Positions 10,581 through 21,220 of a DNA stretch of 64,000 nt are shown piece by piece (position 1 is the stretch's first letter; every line of letters starts with the position of its first letter). The position numbers and the translations under genes are program-made. Origin of the DNA: Topomyia yanbarensis (Eukaryota; Arthropoda; Insecta; Diptera; Culicidae); NCBI RefSeq assembly GCF_030247195.1, contig NC_080671.1, forward strand, positions 200,690,397 through 200,754,396. The letters run 5' to 3'. The notes below the pieces were generated by a model. The model searched no databases, had not been told where the DNA came from, and saw nothing but the letters and a program-made list of their open reading frames with translations.

Positions 10581-12323
10581 CAGTTAACTCTCTCTATGTC
10601 GATATTCTCTATGTCGATATTTTTCTCTATCTCGATTATTTCGTAGGTCCCTTCAGATCGCACGTATAAAAACCCCTCTATGTCGATATTTTCTCTATCT
10701 CGATATCTCCCTATCTCGATGTACCTAGCTTTATATTTGCCTGCATTATTCTCTCTCTATGTCGATGTGGTTTTTTTTCTCTCAGGACATCACAAAGCAT
10801 ATACATAATTAAATGAAAATTGGCGATCAGGGCGCTAAGTCCTATATTCTGCATGTAGTGGCAGTAAAGACATGTTTTGGGGTGAAGTGGATATTCAATA
10901 TGTTTTCCTACGAGACTTTGTAAAACAAATTCATCTTAATTTGCATATATCGAAGTTTTCTAGAAATTATGAATTTTTGGGTTCAAAATTTTGACTAACA
11001 TGCTATGAAAATATTTAAAATGCAGCCATCTGTAGCACGGAAATCATAATTTCGTGATCAAAACAATTTCAATTAGGGGAACATAGGGGGACTTGACCAA
11101 GCATAGAATTCTATTATTGGTTATGACGTGTTTTATTAGATTCTTAAAAAAATTCAAAAATATTTTTATACTAGTTTCGGTCTGTTAAGGTAATTTTAAA
11201 AGTTTGGAATGAAAATTTCTTTCCTTATAGAATAGATTCCGTGTTTAATAAATTTGCGTTAAATGATATAATTTTTTATCAAACTTTGTATGGACATATC
11301 TACTCGCCTAATACTCATTTCTAAAGTACTCATACATTATTTTATACTTTATGAACTAGTGAAATGATTTTACATAAATCGGAGCATTGAAATAGTTTTT
11401 ACTAAAATTTGCACGAGATTGAACGCAGTGACTAATGTTGGGGAGACTTGACCAAGATTTTATGGGGGGACATGACCAAGTGGCAATAAGCCGAAGAAAG
11501 ATAAAAATTTTCTGATATTTACTATGCTGCCGTACCTACTGTTAGTGGTAATCATATCAAAAAATCCCACATCAAACAACAGTCTATATCTCTTTGTACT
11601 AGTAATCAATGTTAGTATTGATATGGCTGAATTCGTGGCGTGTTAATATGCAATGTAAGCAGTACAGTCAATCCTTAAAAGGAAATGCATTAAACACAGT
11701 CGAAATTTATGAAATGCAACCCTTTTATATTTTTTACCTCTACCTAATGACCTCGACAATATGGAAAAAGGATTACAGTATTATTTATGTCATTATTTTT
11801 TGTTCTGATTTTTCAAAATTCTCTTGATCAAGTCTCCCCAGGCCTTGGTTAAGTCTCCCCGCAGTGGGGAGACTTGACCAAAAAAAAAACGATCTCAGAA
11901 AAACTTTTATAACTTTTGAAAAAGTAAACTAAAAATCCTGCAAAAAATCATGAACACGAATAATACCTTTTTACATTACATCTCAATGACTTTGGAAGGA
12001 TTTAAAACTTTTTTAGAGATTTATGCAGGTTTAGCTGAAAACCTGGTCGTTTCCCCGTGTTCCCCTACATGTGGGGCAGAATGATAAATTGCAAATAAGG
12101 GATTCCTTCTCAAACAGCAAACTTAATGTTTTGCAGTGCGTGTGCACTTTACCTCGTTGTCTACTACCCTACTCCCCACAATACGAGCATCTATATTCGT
12201 TTCCCGGTATGCATTATGATGTCCCGAAGGAAAAGTTGTCTCAAAGAAAATCATTGTGTTCTATATGTCGATCTCTCCCTATGTCGATGGTCCCTTCAAT
12301 ATCGACATAGAGAGAGTTAACTG
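10581..12323 (+). mobile_element. Non-autonomous pogo-like (Tc1/mariner superfamily) element, 1743 bp
   Basis: Perfect 26-bp TIRs start CAGTTAACTCTCTCTATG. The flanking TA at 10579-10580 and 12324-12325 is the TSD. Subterminal repeats of the type TCTATGTCGATA or TCTATCTCGAT occur about eight times on the left and three times on the right, which could be transposase-binding sites. A CAGT start with a TA target is characteristic of pogo/Tigger elements. No transposase reading frame is present, and a second element occupies the middle. The uninterrupted target is present at about 7147-7165. Confidence 0.9.
11076..12065. mobile_element. G-rich-terminus TIR element (990 bp) nested in the pogo-like element
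   Basis: The left end is GGGGAACATAGGGGGACTTG and the right end is an imperfect reverse complement (TGTTCCCC after ...TTTCCCCG). TA flanks both sides (11074-11075, 12066-12067). The internal phrase GGGGAGACTTGACCAA recurs near 11438 and 11862, and in inverted form near 11825-11860. Related architectures occur at 24.8-28.1, 26.4 and 59.8-60.8 kb. It has no coding capacity. Confidence 0.75.
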
Positions 12324-12335
12324 TATCTCTCGATG

Positions 12336-12583
12336 GAGGATGACTCTTGCGACAAAGAAACTGAAAAGTGTGTTTGCTGCGGGGGACCTTCACATGCTCT
12401 TAAATCATGTCCTGCGTACAAGCAGCGCGGGGATAAAATTAAGCGCTCCCTTAAGGAACGCTCAAGGCGTTCTTATGCAGAAATGCTAAAGAATGCTTCG
12501 CCATCTGTCCTGTCCGAAAATCCCTATGCTGGTTTGGCTAACGTTGAGCAAGAATCTGACGACCCACGAGAGGGAACATCCTT
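12336..12583 (+). repeat. 248-bp direct repeat, right copy (within ORF1)
   Basis: Second copy of 10170-10417, joined at 12584 to the remaining part of ORF1. It begins immediately after the last bases of the family-A piece. Confidence 0.9.
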
Positions 12584-12902
12584 GGTTAACCCAGGGGAAT
12601 CCAGGAAGACGAGAAATCCAGCCTCCCCTACATTGCCTCGTAAGGGTGCCAAGGTGTCGTCCACTCAGAGTGCGCCATCTACAACCAATAAATCCAACGG
12701 AAGTGATGCACAAAAGCCGAAGCAATTTGCTCCAGGACTTGGAAATATTAATTCTAACAAGGAGTACCCACCACTTCCAGGGACATCCAAAACCCCAAGT
12801 GTCCCCTTTTTTCAAACAGATACTCAGTCCAGTAGCGGACTAATGAAATTTTCTGACATAGTGGACTTAATTTTCACAGCTTTCAATGTTACTGCTAAAT
12901 GA
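12584..12902 (+). pseudogene. MosquI-like ORF1, C-terminal portion
   Basis: Continues the ORF1 frame from the duplicated segment: a Ser/Pro/Lys-rich, low-complexity tail with short motifs such as KEYPPLPGTS, ending in TGA at 12900-12902. ORF2 begins 28 bp downstream at 12931. This tight ORF1-ORF2 spacing is usual for I-type LINEs, where ORF2 is thought to be translated by reinitiation. Confidence 0.85.
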
Positions 12903-12930
12903 CCCCTCCTTGCAGCGATCGTATCCTTCG

Positions 12931-15900
12931 ATGGCTAAGTCATCGAACGAGGTCACCGATTCGATCACTGTTCTACAGTGGAACAGCAGAAGTATCCTCC
13001 CGAAAATCGATTCCTTTAAATTTTTACTAAATAGTTTAAAATGTGATGCTTTCGCATTATGTGAAACTTGGTTAACTTCCGATATGAATCTCAACTTCCA
13101 CGATTTTAATATAATTCGTCTGGATCGAGAAAACCCCTGGAGGAGTACTTTTGGGGATCAAAAAGTGCTATTCTTTCAACCGAATTAACCTCCCTTCGAC
13201 ACATTGAAATTGTCGCTTGTAAAGTTTTAATCAAAGGTAAAGACCTTTGCATTGCTTCCATCTACATTCCTCCTAGAGCCTCGGTAGGGCACCGAACGCT
13301 TTGTAATATCACGGAATCCTTACCGGCACCGCGGCTAGTTCTGGGAGACTTTAACTCGCACGGTACGGTATGGGGCTGTCTTCATGATGATAATAGATCA
13401 ACATTAATCCAAGATCTTTGCGATAATTTCAACATGACCATCTTAAACACGGGAGAAATGACGCGGATTCCTACACCACCAGCACGCGCAAGCGCGTTGG
13501 ATTTGTCGCTTTGCTCGACATCGCTACAGTTAGATTGCATGTGGAAGGTGATTCCTGATCCCCCCGGTAGCGATCATTTGCCTATCGTGATTTCAATTGC
13601 TAACGGTTCAAGACCATCGGAAACAATCAATGTCTCATATGACCTCACACGGAACATTGATTGGAAGAGTTACGCGACCGCGATATCCGTTAAAATCGAA
13701 TCCACTCAAGAACTTCCTCCGGAGGAAGAGTACAGGTTTTTGGCTGGCTTGATTCTCGACAGTGCGAATCAAGCTCAGACTAAACCAGTACCCAGCGCGA
13801 ATACCCATGGACGGTCTCCCACCCTGTGGTGGGATAAAGAGTGCTCAGAGCTGTACGCGGAAAAGTCCACTGCATATAAGGCCTTCCGGGAAGACGGGTT
13901 ACCCGCTAGCTATCAACAGTACGCGTCGTTAGAAAGGCGAATGAAGAGTCTAATGAAAGCCAAAAAACGCAGTTATTGGCGCCGGTTCGTCGACGGGTTA
14001 ACAAGAGAAACGCATACGTCGAGCCGTACCCCAAAGAGTGCTTTGGGGTACGGCTCGACGTATGCGTAACCGTAATAGTACCAACGAGAACGTGGAATAT
14101 TCAAACCGTTGGATATTCGCTTTCGCCAAGAAGAAGATCTGAATACCGCGAACGAAACACCGTTTTCGATGGTGGAGTTCTCATCTGCCTGACACTGCAA
14201 AAAGGCGCTTGTTGAATTTATTTAACAAGTTTCTTGAGGGTAACATTGTCCCTCATGACTGGAGGCAAGTGAAGGTCATCGCCATCCAAAAACCAGGAAA
14301 ACCAGCCTCCGACCACAACTCGTATCGGCCGATTGCAATGCTGTCCTGTATTCGGAAGTTATTCGAGAAAATGATCTTGTTTCGCCTCGACAATTGGGTT
14401 GAAGCAAATGGCTTACTGTCAGATACACAATTTGGCTTCTGCAAAGGCAAAGGGACGAACGATTGCCTTGCGTTGCTTTCTACAGAAATCCAAATGGCCT
14501 ATGCTAACAAAGAGCAGATGGCATCAGTCTTCTTGGATATTAAGGGGGCTTTTGACTCAGTTTCTATCAACATTCTGTCAGAGAAGCTGCACCAGCATGG
14601 TCTTTCGCCAATTTTAAATAACTTTTTGCTAAACCTGTTGTCTGAAAAGCACATGCACTTTTCGCATGGCGATTTAACAACATCGCGATTTAGCTACATG
14701 GGTCTTCCCCAGGGCTCATGTCTAAGTCCCCTGCTCTACAATTTCTACGTGAATGACATTGGCGATTGTCTTGCCAATTCATGCACGCTAAGGCAACTTG
14801 CAGACGACGGGGTGGTCTCTGTTACAGGGCCCAAAGCTGCCGACTTGCAAGGACCATTACAAAATACCTTGGACAATTTGTCTGCTTGGGCTCTTCAGCT
14901 GGGTATTGAGTTCTCCACGGAGAAAACTGAGTTGGTTGTTTTTTCTAGGAAGCGTGAGCCGGCGCAACTCCAGCTTTTATTAATGGGTGCAACGATCAAC
15001 CAGGTTTTCACATTTAAATATCTCGGGGTCTGGCTCGACTCTAAAGGTACCTGGGGATGTCACATTAGGTATCTGAAACAGAAATGCCAACAAAGGATCA
15101 ATTTTCTCTGAACAATAACTGGAACATGGTGGGGTGCTCACCCAGGAGACCTGATCAGGTTGTACCAAACAACGATATTGTCGGTGATGGAGTACGGGTG
15201 TTTCTGTTTCCGCTCCGCTGCGAACATACACTTCATCAAACTGGAGAGAATCCAGTACCGTTGCTTGCGCATTGCCTTGGGTTGCATGCACTCGACCCAT
15301 ACGATGAGTCTCGAAGTGCTGGCGGGCGTTCTTCCGCTAAAAAATCGATTTTGGGAACTCTCATATCGATTGCTCATCCGATGCGACATTCTGAACCCGT
15401 TGGTAATTCAAAATTTCGAGAGGCTCGTCGAGCTTAATTCTCAAACCCGTTTTATGTCCTTGTACTTCGACTACATGGCACAGAGCATCAATCCTTCTTC
15501 GTACAATCCCAACCGTGTCCGTTTCCTAGATACTTCTGATTCTACTGTATTCTTCGACACATCCATGAAGGAAGAGATTCGTGGAATCCCGGACCATATA
15601 CGCCCGCAGGTGATCCCCAATATATTTTATAATAAATTCCGAGAAGTCGACTGCGACAAAACGTTTTACACTGACGGATCAAATCTCGATGGGTCCACTG
15701 GCTTCGGTATCTTCAACAATACTATCACCGCTTCATTCAAGCTCAATGATCCCGCTTCAGTTTACGTCGCAGAGTTAGCTGCAATTCAGTACACCCTTGG
15801 GATCATCGACACTCTGCCCACAGATCACTACTTCATCGTTTCGGACAGCCTCAGCTCTATCGAGGCTCTTCGTGCGGTGAAGCCTAAAAAGCAACTCCCG

Positions 15901-16512
15901 TATTTTCTGGGGATGATACAGGAGTCCTTGTGTACGTTATCTGAAAAATCTTATCAGATTACCTTTGTTTGGGTCCCCTCTCATTGTTCTATCCCGGGCA
16001 ATGAAAAGGCCGACTCATTAGCAAAGGCGGGCGCATTAAATGGTGACATATACGAAAGACCAATCTGCTTCAACGATTTTTTTAGTATTTGTCGTCAGAG
16101 GACGCTCAACAGTTGGCAAACCTCGTGGAGCAACGGGGAACTTGGACGATGGCTACATTCGATTATCCCAAAGGTATCAACGAAGCCTTGGTTCGGGGGG
16201 ATGGATGTGGGTCGGGATTTTATTCGCGTAATGTCCCGACTTATGTCCAATCACTACACCATGGATGCGCATTTGCGGCGTATTGGGCTTGCGGAGAGTA
16301 GTCTGTGCGCTTGTGACGAGGGCTATCAGGACATCGAACACGTTGTCTGGGTATGCGCCGGGTATTGTGACGCCAGGTCTCAGTTAAAGGAATCCCTTCG
16401 GGCCCGAGGTAGACCACCCAATGTACCAGTCCGAGATATGCTGGCAACTCGTGATTTCCCCTATATGTCCCTTATTTATACCTTCATAAAAACGATAAAT
16501 ATCCCAATTTAG
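12931..16512 (+). pseudogene. MosquI-like ORF2: endonuclease, RT, RNase H, zinc motif (broken)
   Basis: ORF2 nicks the target, primes and copies the RNA. The AP-type endonuclease starts VLQWNSRSI; GDFNSHG lies at 13343-13363 and GSDHLPI at 13566-13586. The RT has a LPQG motif (14704-14715) and LADD (14797-14808, where most have F/Y-ADD). RNase H has TDGS at 15670-15681, SDS near 15840 and H....GNEKAD from 15982. A C-terminal CX1CX8HX4C motif lies at 16306-16356. Damage: frame changes near 13140 and 13196, a 58-bp hairpin at 14010-14067 with loss of frame, and TGA at 15109-15111 in an otherwise open frame from 14209 to 16512. ORF2 ends in TAG. Confidence 0.88.
14010..14067. repeat. Perfect hairpin, 27-bp arms, 4-nt loop, inside ORF2
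   Basis: Arms 14010-14036 and 14041-14067 are exact reverse complements around AGTG. The right arm continues naturally into ORF2-like coding sequence, so the left arm is probably an inverted copy that replaced the original bases. The reading frame is lost across it. Confidence 0.95.
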
Positions 16513-17372
16513 CCCCTCTCTTTTATTTCTCGTTTTTAGAGTTTCCTCCTGCCTTGTGGAACCGATCAGCTCCAGAGTGCCACTATGTAACCGCCGTCGC
16601 CCTTACCACTACGCCTGCATAGAAGGAAACTGAAGCGAGAGCGACTCGAGGTCCGATGACTTTTGAAGGATTCCCCGCGGGTCCGAAGAATACCATCCGC
16701 CAATCCGGTACTCGACGACTTACTAGACTGAGGCGCAAATTTGTTTCGCTGATCCCCCTTCCCCCCCCCCGTTCGAGCGAAAGTTGCAAGTTTTGCTCTT
16801 CTTTCCCTGTCTCTCCCCTGTCCTTGATACAACTGCTGCTACACTGATGCGGAAATAATCCACCCTCTGAATATCTTGACCAAGCATAAGTTTTAGTTAA
16901 AAAATTAAAAACAAATTAGTATTCTGTATTCCTAGTTTTAAGATAGCTATAATTTTTACTCTTTATTGAAACTCTTGTCCTCCATCTTGTAAATAGAATT
17001 GAATCCCTAGTTTTAAGATTTCTGTGAAGTTTCTCATAAATATTTGTTCCCCCTTTTGTGTACTAAACTATATTGTTAGTTTTAAGATAACCTAAAATAT
17101 TTCGTAAAATACTATTACTCCCCCTCTTGTATATCAAAGTGAATCCCTTGTTTTAAATTTTTTCATAAAAAAATCTTTTGGCCCTCTTTTGTATATTGAA
17201 TCTTATTTCTAGTCTTAAGATAGCTGTAAACTTTTTTTTTCCTTTGCAAAAAAAATATTTCAACATTGTAACCTCCTAGTTTTAAGATATCGAAAATGTA
17301 AAAACATAAGCATTTGGCCCCGCCAAGCTAACGCATTTGTGCCTTTCAAATAAACGAAATGAATAAAAAAAA
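16513..17372 (+). other. MosquI-like 3' UTR with diverged internal repeats
   Basis: Non-coding tail after the ORF2 stop. Between about 16930 and 17300 a core CTAGTTTTAAGATA recurs roughly six times at about 55-90 bp spacing (near 16933, 17012, 17076, 17150, 17208, 17277), each followed by AT-rich sequence and a CCCC-TTTTGT-like phrase. The element ends with GAATAAAAAAAA, directly before the right TSD. Confidence 0.7.
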
Positions 17373-18277
17373 ATCATCCAAGAGATGGAGAAAGAACATC
17401 AAACGGATGCAATTTACACCGATCTGTCCGCTACTTTTGATAAAATTATTCACGAAATCGCCATTACGAAACTCAAGCGTCACGGTTTCCACGGAATGTT
17501 CCTCGACTGGCTAAACTCGTATCTTTTTGGTCGCGAAATGTCAATGAAAATAGGAGATAGTATCTCTGAAACAATTACCGTTACCTCTGGTGTACCACAA
17601 GGAAGTCACCTTGGACCTCTCCTATTTCTAACATCAATGACGTCAATCTCTCTTTGAAATGCTTAAAGCTTTCCTACGCCGATGATTTTAAATTATACCT
17701 AAGAATTTGTAATCTGAATGATGCCCAGTTTCTGCAACAGCAGCTCGATATCTTCGCCAGTTGGTGTCAATTGAACAAAATGGTGTTGAACCCATCAAAG
17801 TGCTCTACTATCACTTTCACTCGTAAACGTAACCCCATCACATATCATTATTCGCTGCTATGATCTAACTTAAAACGGGAGACCTGCATCAAAGATCTTG
17901 GGGTCATGCTAGATAGTAAACTGTCGTTCTGTGATCACATATCATACATCGTGTCCAAGGCATCCAAACAGCTCGGCTTTATATTCCGGATGACTAAATC
18001 ATTCAAAAACATCCATTGCTTGAAGGCGTTGTATGTCGCCCTTGTTCGCTCGTTACTGGAGTATTCGGCAGTCATTTGGTCGCCTTTTTACCACAATGGA
18101 GTGCAGCGCATTGAGGCAGTACAGCGTAAATTTGTTCGCTTCGCTCTGCGTCGTAAATCTCCTGAGTTATGAGCACCGTTGCAACCTGATTGGTCTTGAA
18201 ACACTCAGCGATCGGCGCAACATCTCAAAAGCAATGTTCATAACCGACTTACTTTTGGACAATATAGACTGTCCCAG
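17373..18277 (+). pseudogene. Jockey/CR1-type RT, central and C-terminal part
   Basis: Resumes the host LINE's RT: QTDAIYTDLSATFDK (RT motif with the first catalytic Asp), GVPQG at 17589-17603, and YADDF at 17675-17689. Conserved downstream blocks follow: LNPSKC, IKDLGVMLDSKLSF and SLLEYSAVIWSP. The catalytic residues are intact, but frame changes near 17630 and 18165 and a stop near 17863 break it. It is cut at 18277 by the foldback element. A short coding remainder (a block like LDASGLLFSHYTH) continues at 19461-19650. Confidence 0.8.
17374..17385 (+). repeat. Target-site duplication, right copy, for the MosquI-like insertion
   Basis: Same 12 bp as 9186-9197. The host LINE's RT coding sequence continues from here. 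Confidence 0.9.
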
Positions 18278-19450
18278 TAGAGTGACAGGAAAAAATTACC
18301 CCTATCGACCCATGTCTGAGTCGATTTCTAGTCCCACCAGGAGCACTTGTTCAAATTTGAAGCAAATCGGACAAGTCTAGCTACCGGACCAACATGCCTG
18401 AAGTTTGCATGGGATTTTTCGACAATTTACATGGAAAAAACCCACTAACTCGCATTTTCGCCGCTAGGTGGCACTATATGCATCGTATTATCACTGTAAG
18501 TAAAAATAAGAAAGATAATTTAATTGCCTACAACTTTGTCGAAGACTGCTAGCTAATCCGGCTTTGTTAAAAGGAGTTAATAAACTTTTAACGAAGTTAT
18601 GTCTGAGTCAGTTTTGCATGCGGCGTAGCAGTGCTTGGTTGCGTATCATTACTTGATTCGCACGAACTATACATTTTTGTGAAATAATGGTTAGGTTTAA
18701 CTCAATAGTATGTTCAGAAGATTTATAGTAAATAATACGAGTCATGTTTTGATTAGAAAATTTTAGTTCCACATTTTACCGCATAGAGGGCGCCAACACT
18801 AACTTTTCACCGGAAAGAGATAGAGATTAGGTGTCTTCCACAAAGTTGTAGAACAAGTATTTTTAAAAAATTCTTCCGAACATCTCGATATTCTATCTCT
18901 CTTCTATCAAAAAATAGTGTTGGCGCCCTCTATGCGGTCACAGGTGGAACTAAAATTTTCTAACCAAAACATAGCTCGTATTATGTACTACACTTCTTTT
19001 GAACATACTATTCAGCTAAATCTAGCCATTATCTCACAAAAATTTATAGTTGGTGGGAAACGAGTACCGATACACAACCATTCACTGCTAGGCCCCATGC
19101 AAAACTAACTCACACATCACTTCGTTAAAAATTTAATAACTTCTTTTAACAAAGCCGGATTCACTAGCAGTCTTCGACAAAGTTATAGGCAATTAAATTA
19201 TCTTTCTTATTTTCACTTACAGTGCTAGTACGATGCATACAGTTCCTCCTAGCGGCGAAAATGCGAGTTAGTGGGTTTTCTCCATGTAAACTGTCGAAAA
19301 ATTCCATACAAACTTCAGGCACGTTGGTCCGGTAGCTCGACTTGTCCGATTTGCTTCAAATTTGGAGCAAGTACTCCTAGTGGGACTAGGAATCGACTCA
19401 GGGGTAGGCCGATAGAGTTTTCAAAAATTCATCATTTTTCTGGGCAATCT
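18278..19450. mobile_element. Foldback element, 1.17 kb, 9-10 bp TSD (MULE/FB-like)
   Basis: Two arms of about 0.5 kb (18278-18820 and 18910-19450) are diverged reverse complements around a short centre. Examples are GCGCCAACACTA in the left arm against TAGTGTTGGCGCC in the right, and the ACAAAGTTGTAG cores. ACTGTCCCAG flanks it at 18268-18277 and 19451-19460. A long TIR together with a 9-10 bp TSD is typical of Mutator-like and Drosophila FB elements. There is no coding capacity. The host LINE resumes directly after it. Confidence 0.85.
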
Positions 19451-19460
19451 ACTGTCCCAG

Positions 19461-19860
19461 CCTCCTTAGCCAACTCAATATTAACATTAGACGCTTCGGG
19501 CCTACTATTCTCTCATTACACCCATTGCTAGAACAAATTATGGGTTCAACGAACCGATGGCAAGCATGTGCAAAATTATCAACCAATGTTACACGTCCTT
19601 TGACTTTAACTTGTCCCGTGTTTCCCTTAGACGTCTATACAGTGTTATTTTACATGACCCGTAGTTTAATATATAGTTCGCAGCGCTTATTGTTATTATA
19701 ATATTAGATAGATGTGTTATGTATGTATGTATGTTAATTATGTATCATTTGGATTATGTTATATCTGTTGGTACGAAAAGACGAGGAGGTTTTACGCCCA
19801 TTTGAGAAAGAATGCTTATGTTTTCTTATCTCAAGAGGGTTTTTCCCTGCTCCAATAAAT
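19461..19860 (+). pseudogene. Host Jockey/CR1 LINE: ORF2 end and 3' UTR
   Basis: The final RT/C-terminal codons (DASGLLFSHYTH, then FDFNL in another frame) and a non-coding tail lead into the hexanucleotide array. A short (TATG)n run lies near 19718-19735. Confidence 0.65.
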
Positions 19861-20136
19861 AAATATAAATATAAATATAAATATAAATATAAATATAAAT
19901 ATAAATATAAATATAAATATAAATATAAATATAAATATAAATATAAATATAAATATAAATATAAATATAAATATAAATATAAATATAAATATAAATATAA
20001 ATATAAATATAAATATAAATATAAATATAAATATAAATATAAATATAAATATAAATATAAATATAAATATAAATATAAATATAAATATAAATATAAATAT
20101 AAATATAAATATAAATATAAATATAAATATAAATAT
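19861..20136 (+). repeat. Perfect hexanucleotide array (AAATAT)46, LINE tail
   Basis: 276 bp of uninterrupted AAATAT units immediately follow the LINE 3' UTR, preceded by a few AAAT units. It is translated in silico as a Tyr-Lys repeat, which is an artefact. The position suggests a LINE terminal repeat that later expanded. Confidence 0.95.
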
Positions 20137-20579
20137 TTGAACGGTATAAAAACAGTACTAACTAAGTACCTAAAACGACCGACTTCATATGTCGAACATA
20201 CAACCGATGACTCGCGCGTGTTTCAAAACCACAATATGCCAAAATTTGGCGGAATTTTGGCGGTAATATTCAAGCTTCAACGTAAGAGAGACTGTTTGAA
20301 TTTCTGGAACAATTAAATAGTTAGATAATTAGATAGTTTTAGGATAACATTACATTTGTAATATGACGTACTTATTCCGGAAGTATTGTTTTAAAAGGCG
20401 TGTGCCTTAAGCTACTGGATAATAAACAAACAAACAAAAAAACCATGCTTATGGCGAAACATGGTTAACGTGTGTAATATACCGCATGCACCACTCAAAA
20501 ATATATGAAAGCACTCAAAGCAATGAGAACAACTATTATAATGAACATAATCCAACCGACCAAAAGCAAACCAATGAAG
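20137..20579. repeat. Dispersed repeat family E, copy 1
   Basis: Starts TTTGAACGGTATAAAA and includes ACGACCGACTTCATATGTC. The stretch at 63050-63400 has the same blocks in the same order (TTGAACGGCATAAAA, ACGACCGACTTTATATGTC, later ACCACTCAAAA). No coding capacity. Confidence 0.6.
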
Positions 20580-20975
20580 ATGACAGTGAAACATTCGTTC
20601 TTCTTGTAGGCATGACTGCCGCAAATTTGTAACTGGTTCCTGATTCCTCTCACGAATTCAATTTTCAACTCTTGCATACGATTTAACAGTCATCACTCCA
20701 TTCAATCAAGGCCATGCGTACGCCCTACGTACATCAAACGCCCTGCGAATAAGTTCCTTAGTCCAACAAACATCAAACAAACAAAGAAGTCAATCCGCTC
20801 AGTCCAAACAAATACCAGCCCGACTGGCATCATCCGGCGAACACGCGTTCTCCTACAACGCCCCCAAATCAACGAACACCCAAGACTACACACGATAAGA
20901 CACTCACAACCCTGAAAACAAAATGAAGACGCTAATAAAACAAGGTCGGAAAAAACTGTTGCGCAACCAAGGCGT
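20580..20975 (+). repeat. Family D direct repeat, left copy
   Basis: Diverged direct repeat of 21660-22055. Shared blocks include GACTG(C/A)...AAATTTG/AATTGGCAACTGG, a CATC(A/-)CCCGGCG block with ACGCGTTCTC, and TAATAAAAC near the end. The two are about 1.08 kb apart and in the same orientation. Confidence 0.6.
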
Positions 20976-21014
20976 CTCATTGTCACAGACAGCCCTGTCG
21001 TTGAATCATTCCAT

Positions 21015-21220
21015 AAAAACCTGTTTTAATCCACCTAGCGGAGCAATTGTGCCTTTCTCATTTCTCTAAACTATGGCACGGAGGCTGTTTATGTTCAACA
21101 TAATTGTGGAAATGTCCATTACATTCTTAGTACACTTTGCACTTATACATAATGGTTTGCCAGCCACGAACTTGATGAGCTACGTGTCGATGGTGAAACA
21201 CTTGAAACAAAAAAATATCA
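21015..21220 (-). repeat. Dispersed repeat family B, copy 2
   Basis: Reverse-complement match to 46595-46785, including GGCACAATTG and the TGGATTAAAAC block, plus an upstream region with CGACACGTAGC. Downstream, at 21221-21615, is a G/C-skewed stretch ending in TATATGAGAAAGGCAAAAA, possibly the other end of the same element. Confidence 0.6.

Larger units (their letters stand above)
9198..17372 (+). mobile_element. I-clade (MosquI-like) non-LTR retrotransposon, near full length, inactive
   Basis: An autonomous-type LINE with a 5' UTR (about 300 bp), ORF1 with three zinc knuckles, and ORF2 with endonuclease, RT, RNase H and a C-terminal CCHC-like motif. A 3' UTR of about 0.85 kb ends in GAATAAAAAAAA. 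Without the internal insert and the 248-bp duplication the length is about 6.0 kb, which fits a complete I-type element. The presence of RNase H excludes the Jockey clade and points to I or Loa. The three-knuckle ORF1 favours I, and MosquI of Aedes is the closest family I can name. Stops in ORF1 and ORF2, two or more frameshifts in the endonuclease and a fold-back lesion make it non-functional. Confidence 0.85.
8600..20136 (+). mobile_element. Jockey/CR1-group LINE, 5'-truncated, split by two later insertions
   Basis: One LINE spans three pieces: 8600-9197, 17373-18277 and 19461-20136. A MosquI-like LINE (9198-17372) and a foldback element (18278-19450) separate them. The RT domains run in the right order across the gaps. 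The 3' end carries a pure hexanucleotide tail (19861-20136), as is typical of some CR1/Jockey-group elements. The 5' region (ORF1 and endonuclease) is absent, so the copy was truncated on insertion. The protein is broken by several stops and frameshifts. Confidence 0.8.

Noticed and set aside
19756..20316. 186-codon frame with a long Tyr-Lys repeat
   Set aside because: It is the translation of the AAATAT array at a LINE 3' end, and the flanking sequence is non-coding.
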